From: Symbiodinium natans
Lineage: Eukaryota; Sar; Dinophyceae; Suessiales; Symbiodiniaceae
Direction of reading: 5' to 3'
Assembly (NCBI GenBank): GCA_905221605.1
Contig: CAJNDS010002166.1
Coordinates: 538,041 to 602,040 of the forward strand
DNA length: 64,000 bases
Position 1 is the first letter of the stretch, and each line of letters starts with the position of its first letter. Shown here piece after piece: positions 38,138-48,400 of the stretch. A program made the position numbers and the translations under genes. The notes beneath the pieces were generated by a model that saw only the letters and a list, made by a program, of their open reading frames with translations, was not told where the DNA came from and did no database searches.

Positions 38138-40229
38138 CTTGATAGGGAAGGTGCGAATTAGGGCCCCGCAGAGCTCCCGGAAGAAAGAGCAAGCTTTGCA
38201 AAGGCTGCAGTGCCTTTCTTTTTCTGGGTCCGCATGGGTCAGCGCCGAGGCTGTGCTCCCCGGCCACCCGCAGGTCGTGCTGGCTGCTGTGAAGTTGCAT
38301 GGTTACGCCCTGGAGTATGCCTCCGAAGAGCTCAAAAACGACCGGGAGTTCCTCTTAGAAGCCGTGCGCGAGACCAAAGCTTCGTGGTTGGCCCACTTCG
38401 CCTCAGAGAGTCTGCGGGAGGACCCCAGCTTCCGGGCGGAGTGTAGTCAAGCGGCTGGGACCGGCTTGGTGTTTACCTACTACGAGAGCTACGACTGCCT
38501 CGACTACATGCGGACATGCTTTCCGACGGCAGCTGCTTCTGTGCCAGGTGGCCAAGCGTACGCTGAGGTCATGGAGAAGATGAAGGTGCGCGAGGGCAGC
38601 GGCCTGGCATGCACGGGAGAGGTTCGGATCCGGTCTGAGATAACCCTAAACCCTAAACCCTAAACCCTAAACCCCAAACCCTAAACTCTAAACCCTAAAC
38701 CCTAAACCCCTAAACCCCTAAACCCTAAACCCTAAACCCTAAACCCCTAAACCCTAAACCCTAAACCCGAGCCTATGGGGACGGTGCACTGATCGTTTTC
38801 CCAGGCACAGCGACCGTCTGGTTTGACCAACAGCTGGTCTTCGGCCACACAGCTGACAGCGGCAAGTGGCTGCACCCGAATCGCGACTGCGGGAGAGACA
38901 CTAGGTAGGCCTTGGGACATTTTACAGATTCCGTTTTTTTGGGGCTTTTAAGGGGACGAAAAGAAGGAATCTTTCTCAGAGGGTTTAATATTTAAAGGCC
39001 ATCCTAGGATAGAGTCTAAAATTAGGGACATTTTTCAGAGCGTTTAGGGTTTAGGGTTTAGGGTTTAGGGTTGAAGGCCAGCCTAGGATAGAGTGCCGGT
39101 CCCACCGGCCGATGGTCGGGATGCCAAGTGGGCCTCCGTGGTCGAGTCGCGGAACCACCGGCGCATTCCAGAAGTGGGCGAGCGCTTTCCCTGCCACTTG
39201 GGCCTTAGGGTTTAGGGTTTAGGGTTTAGGGTTTAGGGCTTAGGGTTTAGGGTTTAGGGTGAGAATCCCAAGTTTCACCTGTAGCTCCCCTTGGAGAACC
39301 ATACCTGCAAGAGGTATGAGGGTTTAGGGTTTAGGGATGGAGCAGCCTCCCCCCCCCCTCCCCCTCAAGTGAGGCTGGTGCTGCCACTGGTTGCGGCTGG
39401 TTCGGCAGCGCCACGCGGAGGGCTGCGTGATCTGCTGCACAGTGTCGAACATTTTCTCCCACGTGCCTCGGAAAAGGGTTGAACTCTGAATCCTGAACGG
39501 TGAACTCCAACTGCTCCACAAGCTAACCAACCCTGCGCTAAAGGCTAAACGCAAACCAAAGCCTAAAGCCTAAACCCTAAATGAGGGTATCCTCAAACTC
39601 TGCCGTCGGTCATTGTCAAACGGGAGCGGCGTTTGTGGTGATCTTGGGGGATTTTCAAAGCATTATCTTGGGTGGACTGGAAGAAAGTTTGAAAGTTCTA
39701 TGGGCGTGCTATGTCACTCACATAACCCACAATTTTTAACAGGCTCCCCCCTTCCATTGCCAAAATTTTGCGGAGACGCCTTCAAGCTCGAAAGCCCCGA
39801 TGCCATGAACCTCTACACACCCCCCCCAAAGCCCTCAACCCCAAGCACCGAGCCCCAATCCCGAAACCCTAAACCCCCAAGCCCTTAACCCCAAACCGAG
39901 CCCGCACTTGCCAAACCCCTCAAATCCCCACAGTTCCCCAGGGCCAAGCAGACCAAAAAACAAATGCGACTCTGTAGACCCCAACGACTTCCAAACTCCC
40001 GCAAGCCACCCAAACACGCTAAACCCTTGACGCGAAGCTTGAAAGCCTAAACCCTTGACCCCAATTTCTAGAACCCCAAACCCCAAACCCTAAACCCCAA
40101 ACCCTAAACCCCAAACCCTCAACCCCAAAACCCCAAACCACCCAGTCTTGGGTGGAGCGATTTGGCGCTGGATCTTCGGAGCTCTCGGACGCAGTGGCGG
40201 AGGAACTTGGCTTGCCCCCGAGACTTTGA
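32415..40229 (+). CDS. Gene B: zinc finger plus DUF4116 protein
   Basis: Recognised exons: 32415-32420 (MS, tentative), 32481-32546, 33313-33351 (tentative), 33992-34050, 35869-35918, 36203-36222, 36878-36943, 37264-37345 (frame open), 38151-38595, 38805-38904, 39094-39201, 39374-39477, 40146-40229. It starts about 60 bp after gene A's stop. The basic N-terminus reads ARRAVKKAYDKSPSQRSQKS. A ZZ-like zinc finger follows: TCLNGHDLQ, IDGRDTHWHCHGAELE, MHHRCE, VCKFDLCDRCFEAR, with the C-x2-C-x4-C-x2-C core spread over two exons. Then comes DUF4116 (VVLAAVKLHGYALEYASEEL), then TATVWFDQQL...KWLHPNRDCG. The last exon ends VAEELGLPPRL and TGA. Phase is continuous through the zinc finger and from DUF4116 to 38904. 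It could be a regulatory or ubiquitin-related protein, but no function is shown. Exons are missed between 32546 and 33992 and perhaps near 37.4-38.1 kb. Confidence 0.68.
32481..32546 (+). CDS. Gene B basic N-terminal exon
   Basis: 66 nt, phase 0, reading ARRAVKKAYDKSPSQRSQKS then TE. Acceptor AAG|G, donor GT. ATG-TCC at 32415-32420 followed by a GC donor could be the start exon. Confidence 0.58.
33313..33351 (+). CDS. Possible gene B exon before the zinc finger
   Basis: After CACAG a frame reads PGVSHGNYCRWE and ends at a strong GT donor (GGGAG|GTGAGA). Frame is uncertain. Confidence 0.35.
33427..33742 (+). repeat. 22-bp minisatellite, about 14 copies
   Basis: Unit CAGAATTTGGCCGCTTTATT plus TT, with point variants and two shortened units. 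No stop codon occurs in any plus frame, giving false frames such as FRIWPLYFQNLAALFSEFGR. It lies in a gene B intron. Confidence 0.9.
33992..34050 (+). CDS. Gene B zinc-finger exon 1
   Basis: Reads ETAPPTCLNGHDLQTLDIN. Acceptor GCAG|G, donor GC (ACAG|GCGTGC). The carried AG joins the leading C of the next exon. Confidence 0.66.
34070..34560. repeat. Degenerate TATAG/GTAGTAT microsatellite
   Basis: AT-rich TATAGTATATAG and TAGTATGTAG repeats over nearly 500 bp in a gene B intron. The Tyr/Ile-rich frames are artefacts. The 34560-34900 stretch is low-complexity pyrimidine-rich with no exon seen. Confidence 0.88.
34900..35760. other. Non-repetitive intron stretch with open frames
   Basis: Overlapping frames on both strands (155 and 128 codons) between zinc-finger exons 1 and 2 of gene B. 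No motif is recognised. It may be an unrelated insertion or a nested fragment. Confidence 0.4.
35869..35918 (+). CDS. Gene B zinc-finger exon 2
   Basis: Reads S-IDGRDTHWHCHGAELE. Acceptor TTTTCAG|C, donor GT (GAAG|GTGGAT). In phase with both neighbours. Confidence 0.68.
36203..36222 (+). CDS. Gene B zinc-finger micro-exon, 20 nt
   Basis: Reads G-MHHRCE. Acceptor CACAG|G, donor GC (GAG|GCATGC). It supplies the first Cys of the C-x2-C-x4-C-x2-C core and restores frame. Confidence 0.6.
36746..36860. repeat. (TATG)n microsatellite, about 28 units
   Basis: Perfect tetranucleotide run ending 18 bp before the next gene B exon. MYVC-type frames are artefacts. Confidence 0.95.
36878..36943 (+). CDS. 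Gene B zinc-finger exon 4
   Basis: Phase 0, reads VCKFDLCDRCFEARRVAAPT then PD. Acceptor GAAG|G, donor GT (GAC|GTGAGC). Confidence 0.75.
37264..37345 (+). CDS. Possible gene B exon, frame open
   Basis: After GTCGAG| all three frames are open for a while; phase 0 gives AGRRRTPNLNAEPWRKPFSA, another gives ENAESQRGALAQALQRALAA. GC content is exon-like. End not fixed. Confidence 0.38.
38037..38134. repeat. (CT)n microsatellite
   Basis: A polypyrimidine run of about 100 nt directly upstream of the DUF4116 exon acceptor, so it may act as its polypyrimidine tract. Confidence 0.92.
38151..38595 (+). CDS. Gene B DUF4116 exon
   Basis: The longest exon of the gene (445 nt). Central part reads HPQVVLAAVKLHGYALEYAS then EELKNDREFLLEAVRETKAS, matching the DUF4116 repeat, with a second, diverged repeat after it (FASESLREDPSFRAECSQAA). 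The start could be a few bases earlier or as late as 38203. The end is set at a GC donor (GAGG|GCAGCG) because that keeps phase with the next exon. Confidence 0.78.
38642..38768. repeat. CCCTAAA array
   Basis: About 17 heptamers, several with an extra C, between two gene B exons. Confidence 0.9.
38805..38904 (+). CDS. Gene B exon after DUF4116
   Basis: Reads TATVWFDQQLVFGHTADSGK then WLHPNRDCGRDT. Acceptor CCCAG|G, donor GT (CTAG|GTAGGC). In phase with the DUF4116 exon. Confidence 0.7.
39094..39201 (+). CDS. Gene B exon
   Basis: Best frame reads PVPPADGRDAKWASVVESRN then HRRIPEVGERFPCHL. Two other frames are also open, and the carry from 38904 does not fit this one, so the boundary needs work. 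Confidence 0.5.
39374..39477 (+). CDS. Gene B exon
   Basis: Reads LVLPLVAAGSAAPRGGLRDL then LHSVEHFLPRASEK. Acceptor GAG|G. Confidence 0.48.
40146..40229 (+). CDS. Gene B terminal exon
   Basis: Reads SWVERFGAGSSELSDAVAEE then LGLPPRL and TGA. Acceptor CCCAG|T. Protein-like and in phase 0. Confidence 0.55.
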   Translation, partial: SWVERFGAGSSELSDAVAEELGLPPRL

Positions 40230-41323
40230 CGCAGGACTTGGAGGGGTTTAGGGTTTAGGGTTTAGAGTTTAGGGTTTAAGGTTTAGGGTTTGAGGTGTAG
40301 CATCGGTCAGCTGGACGCAGCAGTGTGAAGACATGATCAATTCAAGGCCACCCAATCACCATTCACGTGTCGAATAGGTTAAAACTCTTGGCAAACTTTT
40401 GACGAGTGGGACACTTTGGGTCACTTGGAATACTGGGAGATTTGGGAGACTTCGGACACTAGGAATCCCTAGCATACAGCAGCTTCCAAAGAGGGTTGCC
40501 AGGGCCAACTTTTACGACAGTTGCAAACCTTCAGTGGTTGGACTTGTGGGGCTAGCAGGCAAAGGAAACCCCCCCTCAGGTTTTTGCGCAGGGGACGGTC
40601 CGGGCCGAAGGGCCCTGTCATATCCGGTGATTTTGGGGGGTTGCTATTTAGGGGGTGCTTTGGGGTGCTTTCGGGTGCTTTGGGGTGCTTTTGGAGGGTG
40701 CTTGGCCCTGAGTTTAGGCTGTAGGGTTGCAATCCCTTCCCATCCTCCAGATGTACTTATGTGCTTTCCTGCATTAAGAATGTCAGCTTCACCACTTGCC
40801 TTCTTTTGGGGCGTGCATCATGATGGGAAGGGGATACGGGTGTTGGGTTTGGTTGTTCATTGTTTAGGGTTGTGGGTTTGACGTCGATCGTGGAAGCTGA
40901 AGAGAATGGTGAGGCATGATTGATGGCGCCCATCAGCCAACAGCAATATGCAATATACTAGACTGTTTATTGTCATACAAAACACTGTGACCGCACTTTG
41001 CTGTTGCATCTCATTATCCAATCCCAATGCCAACTAAGACGTCCCTTCCGCCGAAGGCATACTTTAGGGTAGTTCTTGTCCGGATAGTTAGTTGCCAGTT
41101 CCTCTCGCTACGTTGTTGCTGCGCCGAAGCAAGAAGAAGCCTTCATTCTTACCCTGCATACTCGAAACCCTAAATACCCGAAATACCCGAAATACCCCAA
41201 ATACCCCAAATACCCCAAACACCCTAAATACCCTCAATACCCGAAAAGTACCCTGAGTACCCTGAAGACCCGAAATATACCCTGTTGCCCTAACCCGCCA
41301 CGGGGCTGAGGGAGAGATTCCAG
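40230..41323. other. Intergenic, no exon firmly recognised
   Basis: A short TTTAGGG array at 40240-40300, GTGCTTTGGG repeats near 40655-40695, and a tandem CCCGAAATA/CCCCAAATA stretch at 41165-41290. Frames at 40399-40881 have no recognised motif. Confidence 0.5.
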
Positions 41324-43029
41324 AACGGACGCCCAGCTAGCTGGGGCGAAGGCCGCATCCAGGTGAGCCGGAGCCAACTCAGGGTTCAGGGGGTTGAGGG
41401 GGTTTAGGGGGTTGAGGGGGTTGAGGGGGTTGAGCGGGTTCAGGGGGGTTTGGGGGGGTTGAGGGGGGTTTAGGGGTTCAGCGGGTTTAGGGGTGTTGAG
41501 GGGTTTTGGGGGGGTTTAGGGGGTTTAGGGGGTTGAGGGTTTTGAGGGGGTTGAGGGGGTTCAGGGGGTTTGGGGGGGTTCAGGGGGGTTTGGGGGGGTT
41601 GAGGGGGTTTGAGGGGGTTTAGGGGAGGTTTGGGGGTTTGAGGGGGTTTTGGGGGTTCAGGGGGTTGAGGGGGTTGAGGGGGGTTTAAGGGGGGTTGAGG
41701 GGGGTTTATGTAGAGGGGGGTTAAGGGGGGTTTAGGAGGTTAGGGGGTTCAGGGGGTTTAGATTAGGGGGTTTCGGAAGGGCGTTTAGCAGGGGGTCTTT
41801 TAGGAGGGGGTTTAGGGGGTTTAGGTGGTTTAGAGGTGTGGAGGTTCAGGGTTTTGTTGGATTTTCGGGTTTCAGGTCTTATCTAGGGGTTTAGGGCTTT
41901 AGGGTTTTCGGAAGCCTCGCATGTCGAACCCTCACACAGGCCTTTCACCCAACCAAGAGAACGCATTGTCCCAGGTCTCCGACGGCAAAAGCTTTGAACG
42001 CCGGGCTCCCCTGCACCCTCACACGGGGCTCCCGCTGGGAAATGGCTGTCGGTGGGAGCGGAGCGTGCTGGACCAGCTGGAGTTCCCGGTGTACGTGTTT
42101 TTCATGCCCTGATCCAGGCTAGTTGTTTCACCTCAACCGGGTTCGGCTTGAGAACGGTGGTCGTTCGCGAATTCTGAACACGAGAAGCCAGAGGTGTAAG
42201 CAAATCCACCCATCTTTATCAAGTAAAGCTCGCAGGACCTGCATAGGGCATAGGATCTCCTGAAGGGCTCACCCTTTCGGGGGTCCCATGGATCCCGCGG
42301 TGCACGCATTTTACATACCTTGATCCCGCCAAGCGGGCTCGCGGTACGTCGTGGCGCAGTTTGCGGGCATTCCGCATCTTACTAAGCCCCAAGCCTTAAG
42401 CCCTAAGCCCTAAGCCCTAAGCCCCAAGCCCTAAGCCCTAAGCCCTAAGCCCTAAGCCCTAAGCCCTAAGCCCTAAGCCCCAAGCCCTAGCCCTAAAGCC
42501 CTAAGCCCTAAGCCCTAAGCCCTAAGCCCTAAGCCCTAAGCCCTAAGCCCTAAGCCCTAAGCCCTAAGCCCTAAGCCCTAAACCCTAAACCATACCGAAG
42601 CCTTGGCGAGAATTCCAGAAATGCCCACAGAATCCGAATCAGTGACGGTTGGCCGAAGGGAGCTCCTTGTGCCAAAAAGCATGGAGGTGACCAGCTGCAA
42701 TACCCCCCAAAGGGTTCAGGGTTCAGGGTTTAGGGTTTAGGGTTGAGGGTTTAGGGTTGAGGGTTGAGGGTTGAGGGTTTAGGGTCATATTCCTGGAGGT
42801 TCGCAGATAAGATGTAAGTACATCAGGTTACCGCCAGCTAGGCGACAACCCAAAGCCATAAGGCCTTTTTGGGTCCCTGGTGAACCCTACTCAACTTCTC
42901 TCAGTCCGGATACCCGAAGCCCTAAGCGCCTTCACCCAGAGCTACCCGGGTTCTGATTTGCTCTTGGGGACTTCGGTCGTTGAAAGGCTAGATGTGCTTG
43001 GAGGGCAAAACGCGCAAACCTTAACCTGA
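41324..43029 (+). CDS. Gene C: unrecognised multi-exon gene (tentative)
   Basis: Exon 41324-41362 reads NGRPASWGEGRIQ with CCAG| and CAG|GTGAGC. Exon 41975-42088 is in phase, reads VSDGKSFERRAPLHPHTGLP then LGNGCRWERSVLDQLEFP, and ends at a GT donor. A third exon near 42606-42685 ends ELLVPKSME at GAG|GTGACC (another frame is possible). A last piece at 42920-43029 reads SYPGSDLLLGTSVVERLDVL then GGQNAQTLT and TGA. No family is recognised. Confidence 0.45.
41385..41760. repeat. G-rich array GGGGGTTGA/GGGGGTTTA
   Basis: Over 30 units of 9-11 bp, a G-extended relative of the telomeric heptamer, within gene C's intron. Strong G-quadruplex potential on the plus strand. Confidence 0.88.
41975..42088 (+). 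CDS. Gene C exon
   Basis: 114 nt, phase 0 at both ends, acceptor CCCAG|G, donor GT (CCCG|GTGTAC). Reads GLPLGNGCRWERSVLDQLEF in its second half. Confidence 0.52.
42385..42592. repeat. CCCTAAG variant array
   Basis: About 27 units of CCCTAAG rather than CCCTAAA, ending in a few CCCTAAA. A homogenised telomere variant. Confidence 0.92.
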
Positions 43030-45399
43030 GGCGAAAGGGTTTTAGGGGTGCGGGCTTTAGGGCTGAGGATTTAGGGCCTTTAGCAGTTCGAAGCTGTGGG
43101 GGCATTCTAGATTGTGTGGGACATTTGCATGCCCAGGCGTTTGGGGCTGAGGGTTGAGGGGTTTGGAGTTTAATTAGGATTTGGGGTTTTAGGGCTTTGG
43201 GGTTTAGGGTTTGAGGGGCGAGGGTTTAGGGAAAAGGGGGTTAGGGCTGTAGGGGTTAGAAAGGGCCGTGCCGCTTGAATTCTTGGGATTTAGGCTTGAG
43301 GTTTCCAAGTTCTTCCATCCCGAAAAGCCCCAAGCTGTTCTTCTAGTTGTTCCCCTAACCTCCAAACCCTAAACCCTAAAGCCCCACCTAAGGTGTGCAG
43401 TTGGGAGATCCTAAACCCTAAGCCCTCAGACCTCTGTGGTTACATGGGAACCTTGAGAACTGGGTTTAGGGTTTAGGGTTTAGGGTTTAGGGTTTAGGGT
43501 GTTGCCAGTAGCAGTGCCATGGACCATTGGCACGTGAGACCCTGGCATGGCTTGGACCCGGAAGGCAGTCTCACTGCGTTGTCATTTTTTGTTTCTAATT
43601 GGGGTTTAGGGTTTAGGGTTTAGGGTTTAGGGTTTGGGGGTTTACGATTATAGTGGACCCCCCAATATAGATTCCCAAATAGTAGGGATCCCCTTAGAAT
43701 GAGGACTCCAATAAGGTGCCCCTACTTTCGGAAACCCCCGTTCTTTTTGCTGTCTTTAGGTGGCAGTTGCCCTTTTAGTGCTTTCTTGTAGGAAATTGCA
43801 ACCGAAACGGCCATACACTTAACGACCATCGACTGCTTCTCCCTATCTTTAATCCCTAAAACCCTAGACCCTTGAACCCTGCGACCACGAGACTTTCAAG
43901 CTTAAATCTGCCAAGACCCAACTCGCATCAACGTTTAGGCCTTAAGGCGTTAGGGCCCGAACACCTGGTTCCCATGGACTCTTGTAAGTTATGGAAGATC
44001 CAAAGCCCCAAGCCCTGAGCCCTAAACCCTAAAACCCTAAACCCTAAACCCTAAACCTTAAATCCTAAACCCTAAACCCTCAACCCTCACCCTAAACCCT
44101 AAACCCTAAACTAAACCCTAAGCCCCAAACCCTCATGAGGTGCAGAAGGCGACCAGCTCCCGTTTCCGATGTACACGGTGGGGCCCTCCAAGAACCTTAA
44201 ACTTCGGGTTTAGGGTTTAGGGTGTGGGGGTTTGGGGTTTAGGGTGGGGGGGTTTAGGGTTTCGGGTTTAGGGTGTGGGGGTTTGGGGATTAGGGTGGGG
44301 GGGTTTAGGGTTTCGGGTTAGGGTTTAGGTTGTGGGGGTTTAGGGTATAGGGTTTAGGGTGTGGGGCTTTAGGTTTTAGGGTTTAGAGTGTGGAGGATTA
44401 GGCTTGGGTTTAGGGTTTTGCGTGTTCAGGGGCTTAGGCTTCAGGGGTTTAGGGATTGGGGTTTCGGGTTTTGGGTTTGCCCCAAGCGGGTGGCGGGGTG
44501 TCACTGCAGATTTCAGGCTTCTTGAACTAAAAGCAGGGTACAGGTACCCTCACCCTAAAGCACGAAGAGAATGTATGGGACATAGCAACATTAGAGATAA
44601 ATCTCCTTTTCGGACTCTCCCGCATGTGTGGAGTTTCTCTTAGGTTCAGGGTTTGGGTTCCTGCTGCGTGGAACGGGCACCACGAGACGCACGTGATCAA
44701 GATGCACGGAGAACAGTGGAACGCTTTCCTCGCATTAACTGGAGATGGATGCTTGGGTGGCCTGGGTGTTGGCATGACCAGGGGAAACATCTGCAGTCGT
44801 GTGCGCGAAGTGGAGGCAGCACAGCCTGCCACCTTACAAAGAGTGACTGTGAAAGGGGCCGGCCAGCCATGAACCTGAACAAAGGAGAGCGTCATCGCAT
44901 CCGGTAGCTCCAAGATTCATCGTGATTCTTCGGAGCCCATTCGGCTCATGATGCCCCAAAGCTGTGAATTGAGCTTATAGTTCGGACCTTTCAAGGGTCC
45001 CATCACTAGTGCAACGGCCAATCCAACTGCGAGCTGATCAGCTTCGAAAGATGGTTGTTTGCGAACCCATGGTTGAGTGATGCTGCTAGCATGAGTGGGC
45101 AGTAACGAGAAAACTGTCACGTACCAGCGTAATCTTTCGCCAATAGTATGAAGACAAAGCACACAGAGGATCGGGCCTGCTAAAGAATGTATTAAAAAAA
45201 CGTGGCGTGAAGTGAAGCGAAGTGCTCATACAATTATGACAGCACTCAACGAATCATTCCTTCCAATCTCTTTCTGAACCATTTTGTATCACTTTGTTGT
45301 TCCTTCTGCCTCTTCCTTCTGTCTCCCGCCCTTTGGGTTTGAGGTTCAGGCTTGAAGTTTCTGGGTTTAAGGGTCAGAGTTTTGGCATCTCTCCGCGAG
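43030..45399. other. Mostly telomere-like and G-rich repeats, no gene called
   Basis: TTTAGGG arrays at 43463-43502 and 43604-43640, CCCTAAA at 44033-44140, and a TTTAGGG/GTGGGGG mix at 44204-44400. A plus frame at 44653-44870 (HHETHVIKMHGEQWNAFLAL) looks partly protein-like but has no family or clear splice sites. Confidence 0.5.
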
Positions 45400-45483
45400 G
45401 TCTCTATCGACATCCTGCTGCAGATGAAGGAAGTCATTTGCCACGAAGATCTCTTGGCTTCTGGCCAGCTGACGCAGTTCGAG
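45400..45483 (+). CDS. Gene D exon, N-terminal helix
   Basis: 84 nt, phase 0, reads VSIDILLQMKEVICHEDLLA then SGQLTQFE. Acceptor GAG|G, donor GA (GAG|GAGCGC), a dinoflagellate-type non-canonical site. The join gives QFE-ESLGNAMFVSHQW. Confidence 0.68.
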
Positions 45484-48400
45484 GAGCGCCCCCCCGCAAA
45501 TCGATTCGCTACTCCCCACCCCTCTCCCTGCCTCTGTCTTTCCAGTTGGGCCACTTAGCTTCACTCCGGTCCTTAATGGGGATTATAACAGGGGGTGCTG
45601 TAATCCCCGTGAAGGACTGTTAGTAGAAGGGGGAACATCGCAAACTTTGCGGCTTGGGTTGCGGGTTAGTGTTTAGGTCGCTTGAGTGCTGCTGGCTCCA
45701 TCAGAGCTTGCACTGATGGCTCGATTCTTCCATCAGTACTCGCGCCCTCAACCCCAAGCGTCGGAGTGCTCCTTGCAGGCTTTGGGCACCAAAGGCGCAG
45801 TAGACTCGAAGGCATACTTGCCCGTCTCGAAAACTCAAGATTCTTCCCCAAACAGCAAGAGTTCGGAGAGGCTAGGTCGATAGGCGGCGCACAGGCGTCC
45901 GCGGCCGGCGATGGCGTTTTTCTAGAAGCACGCTCGAGACAGTCCTCGCTGTTGGTGCTCGCCAGTGCGAAACGGTCATCGCTTTGCTTGGATGTCTGTG
46001 TTCGCCAAATTCGAAAGTGTCGTGGCTTTTGATGTCTGTGCTCGCGAAACACTCGCTTTTGGACGTCTGCGCTTGCGAAATGCGAAACTGCTGCCGCTTC
46101 GTGACTTCTGGGCTCCCACAGTCTCTCACTGCTTTGGGGTCAACGCGGGCAAAATCATTTTGCCCAACAACACGCCCCTGCAGGGTAGGTAGGGGGCTTT
46201 TGGAGCCCTAGTTGGAGCTTCGGCTCTTGTTCCCTGCAGGGCGCCTCAACCTGAAGGTTTTTGTTTTGCAGGATGTTGCGGTTTGCCCGATGGTTCGGCT
46301 TTGGGTTTGGTTTTCAGATACCTAGACTCAAGCCCTAAACCCTAAACCCTAAACACTACACCTTAAAGCCCTAAGCCCTAAGCCCTGGGGGGCGGCGGGG
46401 GGGCCTGCAGGCTCAGTCACTTTAGGGTTCAAGGTCCAGGGCATCCAGTGGGGTTAGGGTTCAGGGCTCAGGGATTAGGGTTCTTTTGGGCTTGGGAGTA
46501 GGGATGATCGTGGGCCTGCGCCTCCTCGACTTGTTTTTCGCAGGAGAGCTTGGGGAACGCCATGTTCGTGTCGCACCAGTGGCTTGCCAACCACCACCCG
46601 GATCCCGAAGGAGAACAGCTGAAGGTGCTGAAGGATGCCTTGGGCAACATCCGATCAGGCGCGGGGTAGTTCTTAGAAGGTCGCTGGCCTTGTCCGAGGC
46701 TGCGAGGAGAGCGCTCATGAAGCATTTCCTTGGGGGCTTTCCTCTTTGTAGGAGTGCCGAAGCTCATACTTTTCCACGTCGGCCAGGTAAGAGCGACATC
46801 CACATCCCCGTCGTTACCGAGATGTTCTTTGGCCGAGTGAAAAAGCCCACGCCAGAAAGTTTCACCGGCAAGTCCACGTGCCTCGGATGTTTTGGAGAGT
46901 CTTGCAAGAAGAGTTTGATGTTATGTTTTTTTACAGAAACTTTCTGGCAGGTACATCTGGTACGACTTTTTCTCCTGTCCTCAAGGCATGGATGGTGATG
47001 CCCCGATCTATCGTCAGCAGGCAATCGACACCATCGTGACATACATCTCTCGGTGCCTTAGTTTTTGGAGACTTCTTGCCGGGTCGGAGGGTGCACAGTG
47101 ACAACATGCTTTCTTGGGCTCGCGTATCGACACAGCCAAGGTGCAAGTACTTTGTGATCCTGTGCCCATCGCTGATGCATGCAAACCAGCGGCAGCTGCT
47201 TGGTCAGGACACTTGGGCGAGCCGCGGCTGGTGTAGTGGCTTTGGCCGAGCGGAGCACAGATTCTCTTTTTTTCCTCCAAACCTTGTTAGAAACTCCGCG
47301 CAACGGGGTTGAGAGGGCGTTGAGAGCTCGTAGGGGCGCAGAACGCCAGGAACGGAGCGCTTATCCCGGGAACTGGCTGCTCGCGAGGATGGGGCCACGG
47401 TTGTGATCGAGAGCGGCTCACGTCAGTACCTGATGATCGACGCACGCAAGTACCTGGATGCACCAGGGTCCGGAGAGTTCACGCACGAGGAGGATCGGCG
47501 CCGAATAGCGAACGTTCTTGTTCAGATGGTTTGGAAGAAGCTGCGGTACTTGCTGGACCAGGGTGACTGGCACGGCTACCGGTTCCTCCTCAACACGCAA
47601 CCCCCATGCATTTTCCAAGACCTTGCTGTTGCACCAGTGGAGGGTCTGATACCGGGGTTTGCATTGCAGACCGACCCTTTCATTGACCCTTCCGCATGCA
47701 CCGTGGAGTGGTTTCTGCACGAGAACGGATTCCAGAGAATTGACGAGCGCGACAAGTCCGGATGGACGCCCTTGTGCTATGCGGCCATGTCGGGAAGTGC
47801 ACACTTGGTGGAGTCCTTGCTGAAGCAGCGGGCCAACTGCAATGAAAGGCTCACCAAGCAGAAGCCGGAGTTTGCCATCTCAAAGGGGGTGCCCGTTCTC
47901 TCGTTGGCGGCGCTCTTCCACAGCAACGAGGTTATCAGGGTACTGCTGGCTGCCAAGGCCGATGTGAACGCCCGCGATTCGCGAAAGACGATCCCTTTGC
48001 ATCTAGTCTGTTCTTCAGCCTAGCGTTGGTGCTGCATGCTTGAAGTAGAGTAGCAATTGCAGCAGTTAAACTTGCCCCGAGCTGTAAATCCATCTCCGAT
48101 TTCTCAGACGCAGCAAAGGCACTGGGCATGTCATGCCGACAATCTCAGCGCAGCCCGCGTTCTCCTTGCCGCTGGGGCTGACTTTCGTACCACACAGTCG
48201 GGCGGCTTTGATGCCTTTGCCTGTGCTTGCGGCTCCTCGATTGCAGCAGGGTGTTCAGCTACGGTACAGTATGGACTCCCTATTGCACTGTGCCGTGATT
48301 CCTGTTTCAGGAGAGTTAACAGTAATAAATATCAAGAATAACAACAAAAATATTCAACGAATGATTGTATATGGCTAAACATGAGCACCCCTCACCCCTC

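Noticed and set aside
37977-38300. Arg/Glu and Ser/Leu repeat proteins
   Set aside because: Translation of the (CT)n run on either strand.
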